Origin: an uncultured Clostridium sp.
GTDB lineage: Bacteria > Bacillota > Clostridia > TANB77 > CAG-508
DNA: 58,818 nucleotides
Reading direction: 5' to 3'
Assembly: GCA_946500265.1 (NCBI GenBank)
Contig: CAMMVE010000007.1
Location: forward strand, 1 to 58,818
A program made the translations under genes and the position numbers. Positions within the stretch are counted from its first letter, which is position 1. Each line of letters starts with the position of its first letter. Under the pieces are notes generated by a model. That model saw only the letters and a program-made list of their open reading frames with translations. It searched no databases and was not told the DNA's origin. This document shows, in pieces, positions 1-6,868 of the stretch.

Positions 1-51
1 TATGACCTCCTGCTTGTAAGGCAGATGCTCTCCCAGCTGAGCTATGCGCCC
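1..51 (-). tRNA. tRNA-Val (anticodon UAC), cut by window edge
   Basis: Read on the minus strand, the first 51 bases give a 7-nt acceptor strand GGGCGCA, a D arm, and the anticodon arm TCTGC-CTTACAA-GCAGG with anticodon UAC, then the variable loop GGTCATA-type sequence. The T arm and 3' end lie outside the window. The acceptor strand and anticodon match bacterial tRNA-Val(UAC). A strong promoter lies 20-48 nt upstream, so this gene starts a transcription unit that leaves the window. Confidence 0.93.
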
Positions 52-70
52 ATTTTCCTTCGACTTGTTT

Positions 71-99
71 AGTATACTAAATTTTTTTATCTTTGTCAA
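71..99 (-). promoter_or_regulatory. Sigma-A promoter of tRNA-Val
   Basis: On the minus strand there is a perfect -35 TTGACA (99-94), a 17-nt spacer and a -10 TATACT (76-71). The transcription start is predicted near 64, about 13 nt upstream of the mature tRNA 5' end. Confidence 0.85.
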
Positions 100-130
100 T
101 ACAAATTTGTAATTTTTTTTATTTTTTTAT

Positions 131-160
131 AGAAGCAGGGCATAATTATGTCCTGCTTCT
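131..160. repeat. 30-nt palindrome just downstream of the pilin-like gene
   Basis: The arms AGAAGCAGG (131-139) and CCTGCTTCT (152-160) pair perfectly and enclose CATAATTATG, itself self-complementary, with one G/T mismatch between. The element begins 18 nt after the stop codon of the pilin-like gene. On the gene's strand it is followed by A-rich rather than U-rich sequence, so it is a poor intrinsic terminator for that gene. Its position resembles the hairpin that follows the variable region in some diversity-generating retroelements. Confidence 0.7.
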
Positions 161-178
161 ATTTCTAGGCTTACAGAC

Positions 179-1516
179 CTACACGTAAAGTATGATGCGG
201 AAGCCAAAGTCGCTGACGCTGCTGGCCGCATTGCTGTAGCTGCGGACAGCCGTGTAATGATAGCTATTGCCGTAATTGCCACCCCTAGTCACGCAAGGGA
301 AAGCATTACTGCTACCAGTGCCACTTGAGTGTTCTGTTGTCCACTCAAAAACATTTGATGCCATATCATTTATTTTACATACTTCATCACTATTTGTTCC
401 CGTATCTGATAAACTGTCATTCTTGCTTGTTGCATTTGCATAATTTGGTGTACTTGCTTCCTGTATATACACTATCGCTGTATCCCATGCATAACTATTC
501 ATTAAATCACTTTTTACACTATCACTTTCTTCATAAGTATTTATTGCAACTTTTGATGCAGCTGGCTGAGTAATATTATTCCATAGCGTACCTGAGTTAT
601 ATGCCATACCTAATGCATATGCAGTAGATACCTTTGTCGCTGCTTTACAATTTGCATAATCTCCTACTTCACTGCTACTTGTTGCTCCACTCGCATAACT
701 CGCTTCATATCTTCCTATATAATATCCTCCATTTCCTCCTTCTTCTATTGCCTTTGTACTATTTATGAATTCGGCTAGATTCTTTGCTGTTGCATTTCTT
801 CCATCTAATCCTTGGCTTTCATTTCCAGAATCATATGTTATTGTTTCTGTAAAATCCGAATCTATTGCAACAGGCTCTCCTGCATAATCTTCTGCATACT
901 GCAATGGTGTAGTTGTTGTCCCATCTGTTTTACTAAATGTATATCTTCCTAATTTTATTTCATTACTTGCACTTCCATCATCTTTTGTAAATGTTCCTAC
1001 TGGTATCCACACATATTGACTTCCTTGTACTGCTGAGTCTGTTGATGCAGATACATCCTCTATTACAATACCTTGCTGTACTGTGTCTCCACTATCTGTT
1101 GGTATTTTAAATCCTTTTGGTATTGTTATTTTATTTCCTTCTCCATCTGTTATTACTGTTTTTTCGTCAAATACTGTTCCTGCTTCTTTTGCTTTTTGCA
1201 CTTCACTTTTTTCTGAATCGTCCGTTCCTCCTCCTGTTACTCCATTTAACATTTCATCCAAATATGCTGTTGCATTTGCCATTGCTTGGTCTGTATATGC
1301 TGTGTCATTTGCATACATGTCTGCTGCTTGCTCCGCTCTTTTTATAATACCATCATCACCAAACGCCATATTTATTGTTACTGTCGCTAATATTATTATA
1401 ACTATTATTGTAATAACCAACGCAACTAATGTGATACCTCCTGCCTGCGAAGCTCTTTTGCTTTTTGAAATTTTTCTGTGATTTTTTTCATCGTTTCTGT
1501 TTCTTTGTTTTTCCAT
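179..1516 (-). CDS. Pilin-like protein with FGE/C-type-lectin-like C-terminal domain
   Basis: A 445-residue protein with a basic N-terminus and a type IV prepilin-like leader: Gly followed by ITLVALVITIIVIIILATV (about residues 28-46). The Glu normally at +5 of the mature pilin is Ala. Residues ~60-100 continue as a pilin-like helix and linker. The C-terminal part (GGYYIGRYEASY, NVFEWTTE, RGGNYG and a final GFR) matches the formylglycine-generating-enzyme/sulfatase-modifying fold, a C-type lectin fold also used by diversified ligand-binding proteins. By inference it is exported, anchored or assembled through the N-terminal helix, and displays the lectin-like domain. The final ~100 nt are much richer in G+C (about 57% by my count) than the rest. 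The SD is weak (AGAGG, about 12 nt from ATG). Confidence 0.88.
   Translation of the reverse strand: MEKQRNRNDEKNHRKISKSKRASQAGGITLVALVITIIVIIILATVTINMAFGDDGIIKRAEQAADMYANDTAYTDQAMANATAYLDEMLNGVTGGGTDDSEKSEVQKAKEAGTVFDEKTVITDGEGNKITIPKGFKIPTDSGDTVQQGIVIEDVSASTDSAVQGSQYVWIPVGTFTKDDGSASNEIKLGRYTFSKTDGTTTTPLQYAEDYAGEPVAIDSDFTETITYDSGNESQGLDGRNATAKNLAEFINSTKAIEEGGNGGYYIGRYEASYASGATSSSEVGDYANCKAATKVSTAYALGMAYNSGTLWNNITQPAASKVAINTYEESDSVKSDLMNSYAWDTAIVYIQEASTPNYANATSKNDSLSDTGTNSDEVCKINDMASNVFEWTTEHSSGTGSSNAFPCVTRGGNYGNSYHYTAVRSYSNAASSVSDFGFRIILYV
188..290 (-). other. Candidate diversity-generating-retroelement variable region
   Basis: From RGG to GFR the codons are mostly NNC (GGC, AGC, TAC, GTC, GCC, GAC, CGC), unlike the A/T-ending codons upstream in the same gene. 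This is what adenine mutagenesis of template AAC codons would leave, and it sits at the ligand-binding end of a C-type-lectin-like domain, the usual target site. No reverse transcriptase or template repeat is visible in this window, so any retroelement would have to act in trans from elsewhere. Confidence 0.45.
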
Positions 1517-1673
1517 TTTCTTTTTGTACCTCTACTTTCTTAAAAATTTAATTTTTCTTATTATTTTCTTTTTTCTTTTGTTTTATTCTTTTTAATTGCA
1601 TATTTATTATTTAATTTGCAATTAATTTTTCTTGGTAGTTCCAGATGGTAGGCATATTCCGTAATATATTACT

Positions 1674-1702
1674 ATTTTATATTATATTATTTCTGTTTTC
1701 AA
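1674..1702 (-). promoter_or_regulatory. Putative promoter of the pilin-like gene
   Basis: On the minus strand, TTGAAA (1702-1697), a 17-nt spacer and TAAAAT (1679-1674), each 5 of 6 to consensus. This predicts a ~150-nt 5' untranslated leader before the ATG at 1516. I see no riboswitch family in the leader. Confidence 0.5.
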
Positions 1703-1791
1703 TGCTTTTTCATATTTGTAATAAAAATGTAATATTCCTGTAATATATTTGTAATATTATTACTCATTATAGTATGCAACTTCCTGTTAAC

Positions 1792-2002
1792 TCATCTAAA
1801 AAACAGACTATCTTGTATTATTAGAAATTTAAACTTTTCTAATGCTTCTTGATAATCTGTTTTATCTATATGCATATTTATTATTTCTGCTTTTAATATA
1901 TTTGCATCTTTTTTTGCATCACAAAAAAAGATAGTTTTTCTAAATTCTACTCTCTCTCTCTCTCTCTCTCTCTACAGCACCAACGGTTCTATTTATTCGC
2001 AT
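1792..2002 (-). CDS. Phase-variable small ORF, currently out of frame
   Basis: ATG at 2002 is preceded by AAAGGAGAG with ideal spacing and by a promoter at 2104-2076. Translation reads MRINRTVGAV, enters a (GA)n tract coding for alternating Glu-Arg, then with the present 12 repeat units terminates after 20 residues (TAG at 1942-1940). Adding one unit, or losing two, opens a frame that runs to TGA at 1794-1792, giving a 70- or 68-residue protein. Its second half (VEFRKTIFFCDAKKD... to ...DSLFFR) reads like normal coding sequence. An ATG ten codons upstream is in the same frame but has no good SD. I do not recognise the product. It lies upstream of the pilin-like gene on the same strand. Confidence 0.5.
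1950..1973. repeat. (CT)12 dinucleotide microsatellite
   Basis: Twelve perfect CT units (GA on the minus strand). Each change of one unit moves the frame by 2 nt inside the small ORF described at 1792-2002, so slipped-strand mispairing would switch that ORF on or off. No other long dinucleotide tract was noticed in the window. Confidence 0.9.
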
Positions 2003-2075
2003 TTTTTCTCTCCTTTGTGTTTCTTTCAACATTTTTTCAAGTACTTTCTTGTTTTATGCCTTAAGTTCCATTTTT

Positions 2076-2104
2076 ATTCTACCTTAGCCTCATTTGTTTT
2101 GCAA
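2076..2104 (-). promoter_or_regulatory. Putative promoter of the phase-variable ORF
   Basis: On the minus strand, TTGCAA (2104-2099), a 17-nt spacer and TAGAAT (2081-2076). A start near 2069 would leave a ~66-nt leader before the ATG at 2002. The rest of 1517-2204 holds only this ORF, the (CT)12 tract, the pilin promoter and the inverted repeat at 2140-2195. Confidence 0.5.
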
Positions 2105-2139
2105 GCACTTTTGAAATTTTTTCATTATAATTAACTGAA

Positions 2140-2195
2140 TGTTACAATTCACAGTTATACTTCTGCTCTATAAAGCTAGTCTGTGAATTGTAACA
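2140..2195. repeat. 15-bp perfect inverted repeat downstream of glmU
   Basis: TGTTACAATTCACAG (2140-2154) pairs exactly with CTGTGAATTGTAACA (2181-2195), with a 26-nt loop. It starts 9 nt past the glmU stop codon. The U-rich run follows it on the plus strand, so it is not a classic terminator for glmU. It may be a repeat-element remnant or a 3' stabilising hairpin. Confidence 0.75.
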
Positions 2196-2204
2196 CTTTT
2201 GTTA

Positions 2205-3467
2205 TTATTTTCTGTTCCAGTCTTCTTTATTTACTTGTCTTCCTCTTGCTATTGCCAAAGCATAATCTGGTACATCATCTGTAATAGTAGAACCTGCTGC
2301 AATAAATGTTTCATCTCCAATATTTACTGGTGCAACTAAATTTGAGTTTGAGCCAATAAATGAGTGATTTCCAATTATTGTTTTGCTCTTATGGAATCCG
2401 TCATAATTACATGTAATAGTTCCACAGCCTATATTACATTTTTCTCCTACTTCGCAGTCTCCTAAATAAATGAAGTGAGGAACTTTTGTACCTTCTCCTA
2501 TTATAGTTTTCTTGATTTCTACGAAATTACCTATTTTAACATTATTTGCAAGTCTGCATCCTTCACGAATATAAGCATTTGGTCCAATTTCGCAGTCTTC
2601 ACCTATTTTAACATCTGATTTAATTGTAGTATTAGGATGAATTACTGTGTCCATACCAATTTCAACATCATCATATATATATGTAGTATTTATATCTTCT
2701 ATTGTAACACCTTTTCTCATATATTCTGTATTTATTCTCATTTGAAGTACTTTTGTAAGCATTTCCAATTGTATTCTATCATTTATTCCTAATATTTCTG
2801 TATTATCTTCTACAACTACTGCACCAGTTTTAAGACCTTTTTTATTCATAATTTCTATAACATCTGTTAAATAATATTCTCCCTGTGCATTATCTGGGCT
2901 CAAATTCTCTAGTGCTGCAAGTAATTCTTCTATATCGAAACAATATATTCCTGCATTTATTTCTTTTATCTCTTTTTGATCATCTGTTGTATCTTTTTCT
3001 TCAACTATTGCTGCTATATTTCCGCCCTCATCTCTCACAATTCTTCCATAGCCCTTAGGGTTATCATATATAGCTGTTAATAAAGTAGCATATTCTTTAT
3101 TTTCTATACTTTTTTCTAATAATTTATTCAAAGTTTCTGGTCTAATTAATGGCACATCTCCATTTAAAACTAAAACTTTTCCTTTTTTCCCTTTTAAATA
3201 TTCTTTTGCTTGTAATACAGCATGACCTGTACCTAGCATTTCGTCTTGAACAGCATATTTTACTTTATCGCCCAAAACTGCCATAACCTCTTCTTTCATA
3301 TATCCAACAACTGCTACAATTTCTCCTACGCCAGCTTTTTCTGCATTTTCTACTGCTCTTCTTACTACCTCTTTTCCATATATTTTTTGAACAAGTTTAG
3401 ATTTTTTAGATTTCATTCTTGTTCCCTTACCTGCTGCTAAAACAATTGCCATAGTGTTATTTTCCAT
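2205..3467 (-). CDS. glmU: Bifunctional UDP-GlcNAc pyrophosphorylase / GlcN-1-P acetyltransferase GlmU
   Basis: GlmU acetylates glucosamine-1-phosphate and then uridylylates it to make UDP-GlcNAc, the precursor of peptidoglycan, in the cytoplasm. The N-terminus carries the nucleotidyltransferase signature LAAGKGTRMKS, followed by VLNGDVPLI and QGEYYLTD. The C-terminal half is a left-handed beta-helix of hexapeptide repeats (IGPNAYIREGC, IGNFVEIKK, YLGDCEVGEKCNIGCG, GSNSNLVAPVNIG). At about 420 residues it is slightly shorter than usual, mostly at the C-terminal tail. I chose ATG 3467 because GGAG lies 11 nt upstream; the in-frame GTG at 3476 is only 2 nt from that SD. It is divergent from spoIVA. 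Confidence 0.96.
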   Translation of the reverse strand: MENNTMAIVLAAGKGTRMKSKKSKLVQKIYGKEVVRRAVENAEKAGVGEIVAVVGYMKEEVMAVLGDKVKYAVQDEMLGTGHAVLQAKEYLKGKKGKVLVLNGDVPLIRPETLNKLLEKSIENKEYATLLTAIYDNPKGYGRIVRDEGGNIAAIVEEKDTTDDQKEIKEINAGIYCFDIEELLAALENLSPDNAQGEYYLTDVIEIMNKKGLKTGAVVVEDNTEILGINDRIQLEMLTKVLQMRINTEYMRKGVTIEDINTTYIYDDVEIGMDTVIHPNTTIKSDVKIGEDCEIGPNAYIREGCRLANNVKIGNFVEIKKTIIGEGTKVPHFIYLGDCEVGEKCNIGCGTITCNYDGFHKSKTIIGNHSFIGSNSNLVAPVNIGDETFIAAGSTITDDVPDYALAIARGRQVNKEDWNRK

Positions 3468-3630
3468 CAAACTCACTTCTCCTTTTTTGGTATGTTTAGT
3501 AATATATTATGCTAAAATTCTTCAAGTGTCCTCATTCTATCACATAATAGTTTTTTTTGCAAATTTTTTGAGAAATTTTGGTCTGTCCCTAATTTCTCAT
3601 TTTAATTTTTGGCAAATTTAATTTTTTTAG

Positions 3631-3660
3631 TCATAAGTTATCAAAAATATAATATACATT
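3631..3660 (+). promoter_or_regulatory. Putative sigma-E promoter of spoIVA
   Basis: TCATAAG (3631-3637), a 15-nt spacer and TATACATT (3653-3660) resemble the sigma-E pattern (KMATATT, N14-15, CATACANT). In spore formers spoIVA is a sigma-E gene expressed in the mother cell, which fits. The match is imperfect in both boxes. Confidence 0.45.
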
Positions 3661-3704
3661 AAATAAAGTTTAGTACAAACATTTTTAAGGAGGTTTTTAT
3701 ATTA

Positions 3705-5186
3705 ATGGAGGAGAATTTAAAATTATATCAAGATATAGCTAATCGTACTCAAGGAGATATCTACGTTGGAGTTGTTGGTCCTGTAAGAACTGGAAAATCA
3801 ACTTTCATAAAAAGATTTATGGATTTACTAGTCATTCCAAACATTGAAAATGAATATAAAAAGGAGCGAGCAAGAGATGAGCTTCCTCAAAGTGCTGGCG
3901 GAAGAACAATAATGACAACAGAGCCAAAATTCATTCCCAATGAAGCTGTCGAAATAACGATAGGAGATAATTTAAAACTCAAAACTCGTTTAGTCGACTG
4001 TGTTGGATATCTTGTAAACAATGCAATTGGCTATTTAGAAGATGACATGCCTAGAATGGTTAAGACTCCATGGTTTGATGAAGAAATTCCATTTGAGCAA
4101 GCTGCCGAAATAGGTACTAAAAAGGTTATTCAAGAACATTCTACAATAGGAATTTTAGTTACAACAGACGGAAGTATAACAGATATTCCAAGAGAGGATT
4201 ATGTTTCTGCAGAAGAAAGAGTTGTTAATGAGTTAAAAGCTCTAAATAAACCCTTTGTAATAGTTCTAAACTCAGATGATCCTTTTTCAGATTATACTAA
4301 AAACTTAGCCCATGAATTAGAAGAAAAATATCAAACTTCAGTAATTCCTACAGACTGTTCTAGATTAGATATGGAAGATATTAACGATATTTTCGGAAAA
4401 ATTTTATATGAATTCCCTATTGAGAAAATGAATATTAATTTTCCAAAATGGGTAGATGGATTAACAGATTCTCACTGGTTAAAAGAAGAATTATACTCTG
4501 AAATAAAAGATGCATTTTCTAATGTATCAGTTTTAAAACAAGTAGATGGCGGAATAGCAAAACTACAAAGCACTAAAATAATAAATAGAACAACTGTAGA
4601 AGAAATAAAACTAGGTGAAGGCACTGTAAATATATCTATAAATCTATATGAAGAGCTATTCTACAAAGTGCTTACTGAAATTTCTGGAGTTGAAATTGAT
4701 AATGAAGGAGATTTGTTCTCTACAATAACAAATTTAGCTGAAATAAAGAAAGAATATGATAAAATTGCTACAGCACTAGATGAAGTAAAAGCAACTGGTT
4801 ATGGAATAGTAACTCCATCAATAGATGAGCTTATTTTAGAAGAACCAGAAATTATAAAACAGGGTTCAAGATTTGGCGTAAAATTACGTGCAAAAGCACC
4901 AAGTATCCACCTTATAAAAGCGGAAATAGAAACAGAGGTATCTCCAATAGTTGGAAGTGAAAAACAGTCAGAAGAATTAGTAAACTACTTACTTTCTAAT
5001 TTTGAAGACGACCCAACAAAAATTTGGGAATCAAATATCTTTGGAAGAAGCTTACATGAACTCGTAAACGAAGGCTTACAAACAAAGCTTGCAAAGATGC
5101 CTGTAGACGCACAAGCTAAACTTCAAGAAACACTAGAACGTATTGTAAACGAAGGCAGTGGCGGATTAATTTGCATAATCCTTTAA
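3705..5186 (+). CDS. spoIVA: Stage IV sporulation protein A (coat morphogenetic ATPase)
   Basis: SpoIVA is the mother-cell ATPase that polymerises on the forespore surface and forms the base of the spore coat. Residues ~20-32 hold the Walker A motif GPVRTGKST, followed by the switch-like GGRTIMTTEPKF and DCVGYLV. A middle alpha/beta domain and a C-terminal domain ending GGLICIIL, close to the conserved SpoIVA tail, complete the protein. Its 493 residues match the family length. AAGGAGG lies 11 nt before the ATG. The gene stands alone on the plus strand, followed by hairpins at 5196-5275. It shows that the organism forms endospores. Confidence 0.98.
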   Translation: MEENLKLYQDIANRTQGDIYVGVVGPVRTGKSTFIKRFMDLLVIPNIENEYKKERARDELPQSAGGRTIMTTEPKFIPNEAVEITIGDNLKLKTRLVDCVGYLVNNAIGYLEDDMPRMVKTPWFDEEIPFEQAAEIGTKKVIQEHSTIGILVTTDGSITDIPREDYVSAEERVVNELKALNKPFVIVLNSDDPFSDYTKNLAHELEEKYQTSVIPTDCSRLDMEDINDIFGKILYEFPIEKMNINFPKWVDGLTDSHWLKEELYSEIKDAFSNVSVLKQVDGGIAKLQSTKIINRTTVEEIKLGEGTVNISINLYEELFYKVLTEISGVEIDNEGDLFSTITNLAEIKKEYDKIATALDEVKATGYGIVTPSIDELILEEPEIIKQGSRFGVKLRAKAPSIHLIKAEIETEVSPIVGSEKQSEELVNYLLSNFEDDPTKIWESNIFGRSLHELVNEGLQTKLAKMPVDAQAKLQETLERIVNEGSGGLICIIL

Positions 5187-5195
5187 TGAAACAAG

Positions 5196-5275
5196 GGGAC
5201 GGTTCTTCCGTCCCACTTTTGAACTTTAGGGACACTCCTTTTTGTTCAAGTTTTTGAACTTTTAGGAGTGTCCCT
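5196..5275 (+). terminator. Twin hairpins after spoIVA, members of intergenic repeat families
   Basis: The first hairpin is GGGACGG/CCGTCCC (5196-5214) followed by ACTTTTG. The second has perfect 12-nt arms AGGGACACTCCT (5228-5239) and AGGAGTGTCCCT (5264-5275), with an inner GTTCAAG/TTGAAC pairing and a T-rich tail. Near-identical arms recur at 11353, 17545 and 40669. They probably end spoIVA transcription from the left and that of the 5286 gene's neighbours from the right. Confidence 0.75.
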
Positions 5276-5285
5276 TTTGTTTAAG

Positions 5286-6011
5286 TTAGTCTATTCTTTT
5301 ATATGAAAAAGTATAAATTCCTTCTAATCCCCATAGAGCTCCTTGAGCTGCACTTGTTGTTTCCAATTTTAATTCTATTTGGTTATTTTTTAATGTAATT
5401 GTACCATTTCCACTTGTTCCCCAATTATCTGTGTATGTGAACGTTCCTATTCCGTCTGTTAAATCAACTGTTATGTCATCAAGTTTTGCTTCTCTTTGTG
5501 TTGGGGCTGGACTTGTTAAAGTAAAGTCAAATCTTATTTGATCTACTGTATATCTTTCTACATCAAGTTCTGCAATATTTGTATTTATATTAGAGCTCAT
5601 ATGACTTTGAAACTCTTCATCTGTTATTTGGTTGTCTTCTTTTCTATCTAATATTCTATCAATTTCCTCTGCATTAGTATATGCTTCTTGGCTTATATAC
5701 CATTCTCCAACGTAATTTATTCCACTTGACATGTTTCCATTATCCGTACTAGTTCCATTTGTATTAGGATCTATTACCGAATTAGTTCCATCAGTAGGGG
5801 TTGTCGGTCCAACTGTATTAGTATTGTCTATAAGATTTGATACGTCATTTCCATTTTCTATTGAATTTACGTCTGTTACAGTTTGCTCTTGCTGAGCATT
5901 CTCCTTTTTTAATTCATCTAATTCTCTATTAGCGTCCCATAAAGCATATCCGAATATTGCAACTACAACTAAAAGAATTACCACAAAAATTATAATGTTA
6001 CTCTTTTTCAT
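5286..6011 (-). CDS. Membrane-anchored extracytoplasmic protein of unknown function
   Basis: A 241-residue protein with a short basic N-terminus and one hydrophobic segment (residues ~5-26, NIIIFVVILLVVVAIFGYAL), then a short coiled-coil-like stretch (ANRELDELKKENAQQEQ). A low-complexity Asn/Thr/Asp/Gly linker (~45-95) precedes a globular domain of about 140 residues ending SYKRID. That domain contains many Thr/Asp-rich beta-like strands (GTFTYTDNWGTSGNGTITL). The hydrophobic segment has no lipobox Cys, so it looks like a signal anchor. GGAGG precedes the ATG. I do not recognise the family; the C-terminal domain may be a small beta-barrel. Confidence 0.8.
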   Translation of the reverse strand: MKKSNIIIFVVILLVVVAIFGYALWDANRELDELKKENAQQEQTVTDVNSIENGNDVSNLIDNTNTVGPTTPTDGTNSVIDPNTNGTSTDNGNMSSGINYVGEWYISQEAYTNAEEIDRILDRKEDNQITDEEFQSHMSSNINTNIAELDVERYTVDQIRFDFTLTSPAPTQREAKLDDITVDLTDGIGTFTYTDNWGTSGNGTITLKNNQIELKLETTSAAQGALWGLEGIYTFSYKRID

Positions 6012-6114
6012 GTTACATTCCTCCTTTATTCTAAATATTTTTCTTATTTAGAATTTTATTTATAAAAATAATATATTTTTACAAACCAAGTATATCATAT
6101 ATCTTTTTAATTTG

Positions 6115-6702
6115 CTACATTTTTTTATTTTTATGCAATTTTTTCTTTTTCTGTACAGAAAATCCAAATCTACCTATTTTTCTACCCAAGCTATAATAAT
6201 GTCCATTTGAATATGCTATTAAATTGCATTTTGAAATGTCAAAAGCGCCTTTTTCATCTATATATTTTTCATCAGCATCTATTGATAAAACTTCTGCTAC
6301 AAACATATGATGGCTTCCAAGTTCTCGTATTTCTTTCACCTTACATTCAATTGCAACAGGGCTTTCTTTTATAACAGGGCATTTAACAAATTCAGCTTTT
6401 TCTTTTGTAAGATGCATTTCTTTGAACTTATCTACTTTAGCTCCAGTTTTTACCCCACACCAGTCAGTCGCATATGCAAGTTTTTCATTTGTAAGATTAA
6501 TAACAAATTCGCCTTGTTCCTTTATTAAATTATATGAATATCTCTCCGGTCTTACAGAAATATAGCACATAGCAGGATTTGTATTAATTATCCCCGTCCA
6601 TGCCACAGTCATAATATTAGATTTTTCCATCGTTCCACATGATACCATCACAGCTGGAAGTGGATAAATAAATGTTCCAGCTTTCCATATTCTTCTGCTC
6701 AT
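6115..6702 (-). CDS. Flavin reductase-like FMN-binding protein
   Basis: A 195-residue protein of the flavin reductase-like family (split beta-barrel, FMN-binding). The N-terminus has GTFIYPLPAVMVSCG and NIMTVAWTGIINTNPAMCYISVRPERYSYNLI, the usual FMN-contacting region, followed by FVINLTNEKLAYATDWCG and HHMFVAEVLSIDADE. Members reduce or carry FMN in the cytoplasm; the partner is unknown here. The C-terminus ends in a Lys-rich tail. The start has AGGAGG 5 nt upstream. It is alone, between the anchored protein and the divergent germination operon. Confidence 0.88.
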   Translation of the reverse strand: MSRRIWKAGTFIYPLPAVMVSCGTMEKSNIMTVAWTGIINTNPAMCYISVRPERYSYNLIKEQGEFVINLTNEKLAYATDWCGVKTGAKVDKFKEMHLTKEKAEFVKCPVIKESPVAIECKVKEIRELGSHHMFVAEVLSIDADEKYIDEKGAFDISKCNLIAYSNGHYYSLGRKIGRFGFSVQKKKKLHKNKKM

Positions 6703-6868
6703 TTTTCCTCCTGTTTTACAAATTGCATTTATTTTTTAATTTACCATATATGTTATCAAAAAAAGTAAATAAAAACAATTATTTTTTCAATTTTTTTATT
6801 TTTATACATATTTTCATTTTATTGGGAAAAAATAAACATAAACATTTAAGGAGGATTAATACTTACTT

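Noticed and set aside
325..1481. Plus-strand ORFs opposite the pilin-like gene
   Set aside because: Leu/Phe/Ser-rich antisense translations of AT-rich coding sequence, without SD or recognisable domains.
5286..6011. Lipoprotein
   Set aside because: The hydrophobic segment lacks a lipobox cysteine, so a signal anchor is more likely.
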